From Alphaproteobacteria bacterium (lineage in GTDB: Bacteria > Pseudomonadota > Alphaproteobacteria > Rickettsiales > UBA998): a stretch of 12,985 nt of DNA. Below are positions 6,432 through 12,985 of this stretch, in pieces. Positions within the stretch are counted from its first letter, which is position 1, and each line of letters opens with the position of its first letter. The translations under genes were made by a program, and so were the position numbers. The notes under the pieces were generated by a model that did not search any database, had not been told where the DNA came from, and saw only the letters and a list, made by a program, of their open reading frames with translations. The stretch covers positions 1-12,985 of the forward strand of contig JAKFYP010000183.1 of NCBI GenBank assembly GCA_021730835.1, written 5' to 3'.

Positions 6432-8723
6432 ATGACGATTAATGTTATTAACGGTACATCGGGCAATGACACGCTTAACGGCCTTGACAGCCTGATTGAC
6501 TTTGATTTGGTAAGCGGTCTTGGCGGCAACGATACGATCACCCTTCTCAGTGGTGACGACACGGCCGATGGCGGCGACGGCAATGACACGATCAACGGTG
6601 GTTTGGGTAATGATTCTATCATCGGTGGGTTGGGGCTGGATTATGCCACATTCGCAGGCGGCGCGGCAGTGACCGTCAATCTCGCGACGTTTTCGGCTAC
6701 CGGTCAGGGTACGGATACGCTTTCGGGGATTGAAAACGTCATCGGGTCATCAAACGCCGACAGCATTACCGGCGATTCCGGAAATAACTCTTTCAGCGGC
6801 GGCAGCGGCAGCGATACGCTCTTGGGAGCGGCGGGTAACGATACGCTGATCGGCAATTCGGGCAGTGACTCGCTGATTGGCGGGTCGGGTAATGATTCGC
6901 TCAATGGCGGCGATGGCAATGATACCTTCAATGGCGGCAGCAACACGGATATCGCCAGTTTCACCGGCACGACGTCGGTGACGGTCGATCTGGTGGCGGG
7001 AACGGCGACCGGGCTTGGAACCGATACGCTGATCAGCATTGAGAATGTCGTCGGATCCTCCGTGGGCGACACTATCGCGGGCAGTGTCGGCAATAACTCG
7101 CTCGACGGCGGCGATGGCGGCGATTCTATCGCCGGAGACGCGGGCAACGATACGCTGCTTGGCGGTCTTGGCGACGATACGCTGGATGGCGGTACTAACA
7201 CGGATACCGCCAGCTTCGCGGGCGGCGCGGCGGTGACGGTGGAACTGGCAGCCGGATCGGCGACCGGTCAGGGCACTGATACGCTTAGCAACATTGAGCG
7301 CGTGATCGGCTCATCGAACGGGGATAATATTACCGGCAGCACCGGGGCTAACCTGCTGGACGGCGGATCGGGCAACGACACGCTGAATGGCGGCTCAGGC
7401 AGTGACACACTGCTCGGCGCGCTCGGCAACGATACGCTGGATGGCGGCGCTAACACGGACACCGCCAGCTTCGCAGGCGGCGCGGGGGTCACCGTCAATC
7501 TTGCGACAGGCTCGGCCACCGGCCAGGGTACGGATACACTGAGCAACATTGAGCGTGTGCTCGGCTCCAGCCTGAACGATAACATCACCGGCAGTGACGG
7601 AGGCGACACGCTGGATGGCGGCGACGGTGCCGATACGCTGTTCGGCGGTCTTGGCGATGATTCGCTGATCGGCGGGCTGAACGTGTCAGGCGCAGACGTG
7701 GTGACCTACTCAGGCGCCGCGAGCGGCGTGACCGTCAGCCTGCTGACCGGCCTGGCCACCGGGCAAGGCAACGACACCCTGACCGGCGTCGAAAACGTGA
7801 CCGGCACGGGCAGCGCCGACAACATCACCGGCGATGCGGGCGGCAACAATCTCAACGGCGGCAGCGGCAACGATACGTTGATGGGAGATGCGGGCAGCGA
7901 TACAATCATCGGTGGCAACGGCAACGACACGATCAACGGCGGCACGGGTATTGACACCGCGAACTATACTTCCTCCGCCGCTGCTGTGACTGTCAGCCTG
8001 ACAACCGGCACAGCCACCGGTCAGGGCACGGATACGCTGATCGACATTGAGAGCCTGATCGGCTCCGCCTTCGGCGACAGCCTCACCGGTTCCGCCTTCG
8101 GGGATACCATCACCGGCGGCAATGGCGGTGACACCATCTCCGGCAACGGTGATAATGACTTGATATTAGGTGGAAATGACAATGATTCGCTCATTGGCGG
8201 CGATGGCAATGATACCATTTACGGAGAGGCCGGGGTTGATACGCTTCTCGGTGGAAATGGCGATGATTCGCTTTTTGGCGACGGCGATAACGACCTGCTC
8301 TTCGGCGGCGCCGGTAACGATACGCTGAATGGCGGCAGCAGCACGGGTACATTTTTTGCTCGGGAGTTGCATGGCGACGATGGCGATGATTTGCTGATCA
8401 ATAATGAGAATTCTCATGAAGTGTTGTTCGGCGGAGCGGGAGCGGATATCTTCAGCTATAATCTGAATAATTTTTCTGCTGGCACGATTGGTGATACGAT
8501 TGCTTCTTCAGAGTTCACCGATGACGTAGATACTGTACATCTGGAATTTACCGGATCGGCGATGCCGACGATTTCAATCAGTCAGGTAGGTGTAAACACT
8601 TTTATTTTTCTTGATGAGCCTGAATTCTTCGATAGCTTCATCTTTATAGATAGTTTCACGGCGTCGGACTTGCAGGTTACAACGAGTCAGGATGGATCGC
8701 TCTTCACATTCGACATTTCATAA
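6432..8723 (+). CDS. RTX-type (hemolysin-type) calcium-binding repeat protein, probably secreted
   Basis: A 763-residue acidic Gly/Asp/Asn-rich protein made almost entirely of nonapeptides of the type GGxGNDTLx, which fold into calcium-binding parallel beta rolls. Six longer modules with the pattern VTVxLxxGxATGQGTDTL..IExVxGSS begin at residues 80, 183, 268, 353, 433 and 519, alternating with the nonapeptide blocks. The last 100 or so residues lack the repeats and are rich in Phe, Ser, Thr and Asp, ending FTFDIS. This fits a type I secretion signal, and no N-terminal signal peptide is present. ATG 6432 was chosen because AAGGGAGAG (6419-6427) lies four bases before it. An in-frame ATG at 6369 has no such site. 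No adhesin, protease or lipase domain is visible, and no type I exporter gene is in the window, so its extracellular job is unknown. Confidence 0.9.
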   Translation: MTINVINGTSGNDTLNGLDSLIDFDLVSGLGGNDTITLLSGDDTADGGDGNDTINGGLGNDSIIGGLGLDYATFAGGAAVTVNLATFSATGQGTDTLSGIENVIGSSNADSITGDSGNNSFSGGSGSDTLLGAAGNDTLIGNSGSDSLIGGSGNDSLNGGDGNDTFNGGSNTDIASFTGTTSVTVDLVAGTATGLGTDTLISIENVVGSSVGDTIAGSVGNNSLDGGDGGDSIAGDAGNDTLLGGLGDDTLDGGTNTDTASFAGGAAVTVELAAGSATGQGTDTLSNIERVIGSSNGDNITGSTGANLLDGGSGNDTLNGGSGSDTLLGALGNDTLDGGANTDTASFAGGAGVTVNLATGSATGQGTDTLSNIERVLGSSLNDNITGSDGGDTLDGGDGADTLFGGLGDDSLIGGLNVSGADVVTYSGAASGVTVSLLTGLATGQGNDTLTGVENVTGTGSADNITGDAGGNNLNGGSGNDTLMGDAGSDTIIGGNGNDTINGGTGIDTANYTSSAAAVTVSLTTGTATGQGTDTLIDIESLIGSAFGDSLTGSAFGDTITGGNGGDTISGNGDNDLILGGNDNDSLIGGDGNDTIYGEAGVDTLLGGNGDDSLFGDGDNDLLFGGAGNDTLNGGSSTGTFFARELHGDDGDDLLINNENSHEVLFGGAGADIFSYNLNNFSAGTIGDTIASSEFTDDVDTVHLEFTGSAMPTISISQVGVNTFIFLDEPEFFDSFIFIDSFTASDLQVTTSQDGSLFTFDIS
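6669..8090 (+). repeat. Six tandem coding modules in the RTX-like gene
   Basis: The start codons of the VTVxL modules fall at 6669, 6978, 7233, 7488, 7728 and 7986, giving steps of 309, 255, 255, 240 and 258 bases. The third and fourth copies are nearly identical in protein sequence (SATGQGTDTLSNIER in both), which suggests recent duplication or homogenisation of one 255-base unit. Confidence 0.8.
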
Positions 8724-8751
8724 GCTTGTCGGCCATTGAGGCCGAACACAG

Positions 8752-8781
8752 AACGCGGGGGAGCAATTCCCCGCGTTTTTT
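8752..8781 (+). terminator. Rho-independent terminator of the RTX-like gene
   Basis: The stem AACGCGGGGGA/TTCCCCGCGTT (11 bp with one G-U pair) is closed by the GNRA tetraloop GCAA and followed by six T bases (8776-8781). It lies 28 bases after the stop codon. A smaller hairpin, TCGGCC/GGCCGA (8729-8745), lies just before it. Confidence 0.9.
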
Positions 8782-8875
8782 GTATTTAGCGATTTTGGTA
8801 TTTTCTCATCTCTTCGGGGTTAGTTCCTTCTCTCTGGGGCGAGGATGGTTTACTGAAAACGATTTATAGCCTATT

Positions 8876-9202
8876 GAGACTATTGCATCATCCCCCCTCC
8901 CGCTTGCGGGAGAGGGTTAGGGGGAGGGCATCAAAAATAAAAATCATTTCTATACGGCAGGATGATTTTTAACGCCCCCCTCCCAACTTCCCCCCGCCAG
9001 CATCCACCTGTGGGATGCTGGCCAACCATAAGACCCAGCATCCACCTGCGGGGTGCTGGCCAACCATAAGACCCAGCATCCACCTGCGGGGTGCTGGCCA
9101 ACCATAAGATACAGCATCCACCTGCGGGGTGCTGGCCTTGTATGGACACAGCACCCCGCATGCGGGTGCTGTGAGCGGGGGGAGGAGTGATGCAATGGTC
9201 TC
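8876..9202. mobile_element. MITE-like non-autonomous element B with 15-bp TIRs and 6-bp target duplication
   Basis: The ends GAGACTATTGCATCA (8876-8890) and TGATGCAATGGTCTC (9188-9202) are inverted repeats, 14 of 15 positions matching. The flanks carry the direct repeat CCTATT (8870-8875 and 9203-9208), which fits a target-site duplication. The 327-base interior has no credible gene. It holds a hairpin CTCCCGC-TT-GCGGGAG (8897-8912), a 9-bp inverted repeat AAAAATCAT/ATGATTTTT (8939-8970) and the five-hairpin array at 8998-9171. No transposase is encoded, so any movement would depend on an enzyme made elsewhere. I cannot assign the family. Apart from this element and the terminator, the 600-base gap 8724-9324 holds only a palindrome remnant and a possible promoter. 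Confidence 0.65.
8998..9171. repeat. Array of five short hairpin repeats (38-bp period)
   Basis: Four direct 23-base units start at 8998, 9036, 9074 and 9112. Identical or nearly identical 15-base spacers (GCCAACCATAAGACC) separate them. A fifth unit in inverted orientation lies at 9149-9171. Each unit folds as an 8-bp stem with a 7-base loop: CAGCATCC with GGRTGCTG in the direct copies, CAGCACCC with GGGTGCTG in the fifth. The sixth stem pair is T-A in copy 1, T-G in copies 2-4 and C-G in copy 5, so pairing is kept while the bases change. In the fifth unit the stem extends to 10 bp (9147-9173). Confidence 0.85.
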
Positions 9203-9286
9203 CCTATTGACTTTACCTGCACATCAATCAAATCAGCTATGTGAGCAATCTGCATAGTCATGTGTGACGTTTTCGTGAAGTATGGA

Positions 9287-9315
9287 TTGTAATTGGCATT
9301 CAAACCCCTTATATC
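9287..9315 (+). promoter_or_regulatory. Possible promoter just before the Tim44-like gene
   Basis: TTGTAA (9287-9292), a 17-base spacer and TATATC (9310-9315) form a plausible -35/-10 pair. Transcription would start about four bases before the ATG at 9325. This agrees with the lack of a Shine-Dalgarno sequence there and hints at leaderless or near-leaderless translation. Both boxes match only four of six consensus bases. Confidence 0.3.
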
Positions 9316-9324
9316 CGGTTTATT

Positions 9325-9984
9325 ATGCACCCAGACCTGATTATCCTTGCCGTGATTGCGGCGTTCGTACTTCTGCGACTCCGCAGCGTTCTCGGCCACA
9401 AGATCGGGCATGACGAGCCGCCGCGTGACATGCCCAAAGACAGTGAGCGGGTGATCCAGCTTCATCCCGAGCAGCGCGAGCCGATGCCCGGCAGTCCCGA
9501 AGTCACCGTGATTGAGGAAGAGCCGGTCGGCAAATGGCCCGAGCCGATCCGTGAGGGCATTCTTGAGATTCGGGCAGCCGACCGCTTCTTCTCCATGACG
9601 GATTTTATCACCGGCGCGAAAGTGGCGTTTGAAATGGTGATCGAGGCGTTTGCCCGGGGCGACCGGGAAACGCTTAAAACCCTGCTGGCCAAAGAGGTAT
9701 GCGCGGCGCTGGCCGAAGAAATTGACAAGCGCGAGAAAGAAGAGAATACCGTGCAAACCACGCTGATCTCAATTCTCTCCGCCGAGCCGGAGGCGGTTGC
9801 GATGGATAAGGGGAAGGCGCGGATCACGGTGCGTTTCCGTACGGAACAGATGCAATCCGAGCGCGATAAGGAAGGCAAGGCGGTGAGCGAAACGGCAACC
9901 GATATTGAAACGGTGGAAGATGTCTGGACGTTTGAGCGCAGCCTGAAATCCGCCAATCCGAACTGGGCGGTGATAGAAACCTGA
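9325..9984 (+). CDS. Tim44-like (TimA-family) membrane-anchored protein
   Basis: A 219-residue protein. A hydrophobic N-terminal segment (LIILAVIAAFVLL, about residues 5-17) probably anchors it in the inner membrane. A charged, proline-rich linker (about 28-80) follows, then a Tim44-like domain (about 84-219). Landmarks are FFSMTDFITGAKVAFEMVIEAFARGDRETLKTLL (88-121, the region that pairs with the domain pocket) and EDVWTFERSLKSANPNWAVIET at the end. Alphaproteobacterial TimA proteins are homologues of the mitochondrial import motor adaptor Tim44. Their bacterial role is poorly defined and probably concerns the membrane. ATG 9325 is needed to include the anchor, although no ribosome site precedes it. 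The aminotransferase gene follows after eight bases, so the two are likely one operon. Confidence 0.88.
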   Translation: MHPDLIILAVIAAFVLLRLRSVLGHKIGHDEPPRDMPKDSERVIQLHPEQREPMPGSPEVTVIEEEPVGKWPEPIREGILEIRAADRFFSMTDFITGAKVAFEMVIEAFARGDRETLKTLLAKEVCAALAEEIDKREKEENTVQTTLISILSAEPEAVAMDKGKARITVRFRTEQMQSERDKEGKAVSETATDIETVEDVWTFERSLKSANPNWAVIET

Positions 9985-9992
9985 ACGCGCCT

Positions 9993-10874
9993 ATGACCCG
10001 CATCTGTTATGTAAACGGCGCATACGTCCCGGCTCCCGAGGCTCAGGTTTCCATGTGGGATCGCGGCCATCAGTATGGTGACGGTATCTACGAGGTAGCA
10101 CTGTTTTTCAACCGCCGTTTTCTCGATGCCGATAAGCATCTGGAGCGGATGCGCCGTTCACTCGATGCCGTGCGTATCTCCTTTACCATGAGCGATGTGG
10201 CGTTGCGGGCCGTGATGGAAGAACTGGTGTCACGCCATGCGCTGGAGCACGGCTATATTTATTTCCAGATCACAAGAGGGAGCGCTCCTCGCGCTCACCC
10301 GTTCCCCAAAAGCGCGAAACCTAACCTGACCATGTTCGTGATGCCGCTCAAGGAGCCGACCCGCAAGGAATTCGAGGAGGGCATCCGCGTCATCTCCACG
10401 CCCGATTTGCGCTGGCAACGGTGCGATGTGAAAACCGTCGCCTTGCTGCCCAACGTGCTGGCCCGCCAGCTTGCCGCCGAGGCCGGGGCGCGGGAGGTTT
10501 TTCTGGTGGATGCGGAAGGGATGGTTACCGAGGGGGCGCTGTCAAACGCCTATATCGTGCGCGGCGGCACGATCATCACCCATGCGGCGGATCACCATAT
10601 TCTCAACGGCGTAAGGCGGCAGGTCATGACGGCGCTGGCCCGCTCGGAGGGTATTCCGGTAGATGAGGGCGGGTTTCATATCGAAGACGCCCGCAAGGCC
10701 GATGAAGCGTTTATGTCCAGCGCCAGCTCGCATGTTCTGCCGGTGACGATGCTCGATAACCAGCCGATTGGCGCGGGCAGGCCCGGGCCGGTGACGCTGC
10801 GGCTGCTGGCTGCGTACAAGGCCTATGTCACGGCGGCGACCGGGCGTGTCTGGCCGTGGTATAGTGTTTTGTAG
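9993..10874 (+). CDS. dat: D-amino-acid aminotransferase (class IV PLP enzyme)
   Basis: It would transfer amino groups between D-amino acids and 2-oxo acids, for example supplying D-glutamate or D-alanine for peptidoglycan. The 293-residue product has the class IV fold. The N-terminal part has QYGDGIYEV, and Tyr33 corresponds to the active-site Tyr. Arg100-Ala-His102 matches the substrate carboxylate trap known from Bacillus D-amino-acid transaminase (R98/H100). Lys147 in CDVKTVALLPNVLARQ is the PLP-binding lysine. Glu180 in VTEGALSNAYIV holds the pyridine nitrogen. The RxH trap favours a D-amino-acid enzyme over branched-chain aminotransferase or 4-amino-4-deoxychorismate lyase. It starts eight bases after the Tim44-like gene. 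Its last four codons and the TAG lie inside inverted-repeat element C, so the native C-terminus may have been altered by that element. Confidence 0.88.
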   Translation: MTRICYVNGAYVPAPEAQVSMWDRGHQYGDGIYEVALFFNRRFLDADKHLERMRRSLDAVRISFTMSDVALRAVMEELVSRHALEHGYIYFQITRGSAPRAHPFPKSAKPNLTMFVMPLKEPTRKEFEEGIRVISTPDLRWQRCDVKTVALLPNVLARQLAAEAGAREVFLVDAEGMVTEGALSNAYIVRGGTIITHAADHHILNGVRRQVMTALARSEGIPVDEGGFHIEDARKADEAFMSSASSHVLPVTMLDNQPIGAGRPGPVTLRLLAAYKAYVTAATGRVWPWYSVL

Positions 10875-10965
10875 TTGATTGCTATTTTGTCACCCTTCGC
10901 CTCGTGTAGGTTTTACTACACGTCGGCTCGGGCTTCGCCTATCAATCTAATTAGAAAACACTATA
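10860..10965. repeat. Inverted-repeat element C (MITE-like), also a likely bidirectional terminator
   Basis: TATAGTGTTTT (10860-10870) and AAAACACTATA (10955-10965) are perfect 11-bp inverted repeats. The similarity continues inward with small gaps (GTAGTTGATTG against CTAATTAGATTG). The middle holds a perfect hairpin CGTGTAG-GTTTTA-CTACACG. The ends lie at TA dinucleotides, as in elements moved by IS630/mariner-type enzymes, but a target duplication cannot be proved here. The element fills the gap between two convergent genes and could stop transcription from both sides. Confidence 0.65.
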
Positions 10966-10983
10966 GCGTCCGGCAGGCGTGGA

Positions 10984-12985
10984 TTAATGGACACCCGGCA
11001 CGGCAGAGAGCCGTTGCAGACTTTGTTCCGGCGGAACACGCGGCGTTGCGGCGGGTGGCGAGGCGGAATCATCAATGTCAAGGAATGCCAGTTGCTGGCC
11101 TTGCTGGGCCAGTTTCCCGACGGTTTGAATCTGCTCGCCGCTTAACCGCGAGACCTTTTGGGGGCTTGCGGGCAGAGGTATTTTATCAAGTAAAATAACC
11201 TTATCTGCCGGGAATCGGGTCAGGGCATTGGGCTGGTATCCGCTCTCATCTTCGCCGCGTTCGTTCAGGCCGAATTTTCGTGCCGCCAGCCCGATCAGAT
11301 GCGCTTTTGATGGGTCGGTGGCATCCTGCTCCAGCACGTATTTATATGTTCCTGCGTCGCCATAGACTCCGGTGATCTCGGCGGCGTGCTGACGCTGCCA
11401 TGTTTTAAAAGCGGCGTAGCTGGCTTTCAGGCCGTGATCACTGCTGCTTTTTACGGCCTGCAATACATTATCCGCCGTTAATTTGCTTTCTCCCTGCAAT
11501 TTTTTCTCCAGTTTCAGCAGTTCATCCGCGTCGTTTCCATTCCATTTCAGATCGGTGGCGCTGGCGGCGAGAATACGGTCATAGGCTTTTTCCGGGGTGA
11601 GAGTCTGGCCGGGAAGCGACGTGCCTTGCCCCGGTGCTTTTTCAATCGAGGGAAGGTGCGATTTTGCCAGTTGCGTGGGGTTTTTATGCGGGCCGCCCTT
11701 GCCCCCGCCGCCGAACAGACCGCTGCCGATGCCTCCGGCTGCCAGCATCATCACTCCGATGATGGCAACCGCGCCGATTAGCCCCCCGATGAGGCTGCCG
11801 CCGCCATTGAACGCGTACCAGCCCGCCAGAATAATACCGGCCAGCATCAGGAACTGTCCCCAGCCGGAACTGCCGATTTTCGACATACCGCTTTTGATGC
11901 TGTCTCCGCTGAATATGCTGCCGATTTTTCCAAAAAAATCGCCGATGCCGCTTCCGCCTTCATCGCCTCCTGAATCGCGCTCCTGTACTGCGGAGTGTGA
12001 CGGTGGCGGCGGGGGAGGGGGAAGCATCGCCCGGGTGAATGCCCCGGCGTCAATGCCGGAACTGCTGGCGGCGACGTGCGCGCTCAGCGACGCTTCATCG
12101 GAAGGTATCACCACCCTGTCAGAGCGGGATTCGTTCAGCAGCAGCCGGTCGTAATGCTTTGTGCGGGCGGCTTCATCACCGGCGGCGACGGTATAGGTCG
12201 AAAACGCTATGGTGTAGCCGTTGAGTTGGGTATGGTTATATCCCCTGCCGTCCGTACCCGCGATGCCGTTGACGATCTGCTCATATTGCTCGCGGATTTG
12301 CTTCTTCTCGTCTTTGTTCCTGCCGTCAGCCAGTTGCACTTCATCGAGCAACCGTTTGCGGATGCGCTGCGAGGTCTCGCGGGCTTGCTTATCCACTTGC
12401 GCATAGGTTAGATTCGCCCCGTCAGCGGGTTCTCCCTTTAGAGTCTCTTCACCAATGACGCGGCTGATATAATCAGCAAGGGAAACACGTTCGGTCTGGC
12501 CTTTGAGAAGCACTTGCACATCTTCCAGACCATTGGCTTTCAGGGTGCTGGCCAGCGAGGCAAGGCTGAGAGGGTTGGTATATTGAGAGGACTCCAGCGT
12601 CAGTTGGGTGCGCAGGTGAAATTCAAACGGCGTTTTGGGTAGTTTGAGTTGACGGTCGTTCGTGACCATCAGCGTTTCGGCGGTGGATTTCGCCGATAAG
12701 CCCACGCTGGTCGAGGCGGCCCAGCTAAAAAAACCCGGAATCGCATTGTGTACGTCTTTGAGCAACTCCCAGTCAATGGCAGGATCGGTCTGCGGGCGCT
12801 TTGCCGGGTCTTTAATCGCGGCGGGAAGCGCCGTATTCAGATGGTTGCGAAGCTCTCCCATTTGCGCGGAGGTGATGTTATCACCCGGCTTGATCCCCAT
12901 CGTTGCCAGTTTTTGTTCCAGCAGCGCATGTGTTAGCGCCGCCGTGCCGACGATTAGTTTTTCCGGCTCATCATCTTCCAGTGCG
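10984..12985 (-). CDS. Unrecognised membrane protein with proline run (N-terminus cut by window edge)
   Basis: I do not recognise this protein. The frame is open from the window edge at 12985 to a TAA at 10984-10986. An internal ATG at 12900 would give 638 residues, but 28 protein-like codons (ending HALLEQKLAT) precede it, so the true start lies outside. Numbered from that ATG: residues 1-290 are soluble-looking and helical with no known motif. Residues 294-300 are seven prolines, and residues 309-345 are Gly/Ser-rich. Two hydrophobic segments (about 349-364 and 369-392) are joined and followed by Gly-rich turns (GGGGKGG). About 400-638 is a charged C-terminal domain (KAYDRILAASATDLKWNGND, KVILLDKIPLP). 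The layout suggests a membrane-anchored protein with a domain on each end. It is convergent with the aminotransferase gene across element C. Confidence 0.8.
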   Translation of the reverse strand, partial: ALEDDEPEKLIVGTAALTHALLEQKLATMGIKPGDNITSAQMGELRNHLNTALPAAIKDPAKRPQTDPAIDWELLKDVHNAIPGFFSWAASTSVGLSAKSTAETLMVTNDRQLKLPKTPFEFHLRTQLTLESSQYTNPLSLASLASTLKANGLEDVQVLLKGQTERVSLADYISRVIGEETLKGEPADGANLTYAQVDKQARETSQRIRKRLLDEVQLADGRNKDEKKQIREQYEQIVNGIAGTDGRGYNHTQLNGYTIAFSTYTVAAGDEAARTKHYDRLLLNESRSDRVVIPSDEASLSAHVAASSSGIDAGAFTRAMLPPPPPPPSHSAVQERDSGGDEGGSGIGDFFGKIGSIFSGDSIKSGMSKIGSSGWGQFLMLAGIILAGWYAFNGGGSLIGGLIGAVAIIGVMMLAAGGIGSGLFGGGGKGGPHKNPTQLAKSHLPSIEKAPGQGTSLPGQTLTPEKAYDRILAASATDLKWNGNDADELLKLEKKLQGESKLTADNVLQAVKSSSDHGLKASYAAFKTWQRQHAAEITGVYGDAGTYKYVLEQDATDPSKAHLIGLAARKFGLNERGEDESGYQPNALTRFPADKVILLDKIPLPASPQKVSRLSGEQIQTVGKLAQQGQQLAFLDIDDSASPPAATPRVPPEQSLQRLSAVPGVH

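Noticed and set aside
6404..8401. Minus-strand Pro/Ser/Val-rich frames across the RTX-like gene
   Set aside because: They are mirror images of the Gly/Asp repeat codons and have no start signals.
8998..9171. CRISPR array
   Set aside because: The period and repeat length are suggestive, but the spacers are the same in each unit, the last unit is inverted, there are only five copies and no cas gene is present.
8950..9756. Minus-strand open frames with repeated Trp/Gly-rich peptide (STPQVDAGSYGWPA type)
   Set aside because: Several frames stay open across the hairpin repeats because the 38-base unit lacks stops, and the longest is antisense to the Tim44-like gene. There is no ribosome site, and the DNA pattern is explained by stem-loops.
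12900..12985. ATG 12900 as the true start of the right-edge protein
   Set aside because: The frame remains open and protein-like to the window edge, so the gene is more likely truncated by the window.

Overview
The window looks like part of an alphaproteobacterial chromosome. The evidence is a TimA/Tim44-like protein, a small DUF6898-like protein coupled to trmJ, and GC-rich codon use. No species or genus can be named from the sequence. The left end (1 to about 1347) is the right-hand edge of an integrated element: a P4-type tyrosine integrase, read leftward and cut by the window edge, then a 50-base 3' fragment of tRNA-Gly(GCC) that serves as the attachment-site repeat. The orientation of the fragment places the rest of the island, and the intact tRNA, to the left and outside the window. 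Everything right of about 1348 reads as host chromosome.

Chromosomal genes run as follows. On the minus strand are trmJ (tRNA 2'-O-methyltransferase), preceded and translationally overlapped by the DUF6898-like gene, and upstream of these a 777-codon gene that fuses an ammonium-transporter (Amt) domain to a methyl-accepting chemotaxis signalling domain. Diverging from it on the plus strand are a single-domain response regulator and, overlapping it by ATGA, glutaredoxin 2 (grxB). Next is a 763-residue RTX-type calcium-binding repeat protein, closed by a strong terminator. A tim44-like gene and a D-amino-acid aminotransferase gene follow as a short operon. The right edge holds a convergent, N-terminally cut gene for an unrecognised protein with a proline run and a glycine-rich membrane region.

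The most interesting gene is the Amt-chemoreceptor fusion. Both pore histidines that define conducting Amt proteins are replaced (Cys173 and Asn328), while the neighbouring aromatic gate residues and the conserved Asp are kept. I infer an ammonium sensor rather than a transporter, driving chemotaxis-type signalling, possibly with the divergent response regulator.

The intergenic spaces on the chromosomal side are full of compact inverted-repeat elements. Two related palindromic elements lie at 1382-1499 and 2529-2644. A MITE-like element at 8876-9202 has 15-bp terminal inverted repeats and a 6-bp direct repeat, carries an array of five covarying hairpins, and appears inserted into a further palindrome. 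A 106-bp element at 10860-10965 supplies the last codons and stop of the aminotransferase gene. None of these contains a recognisable transposase.
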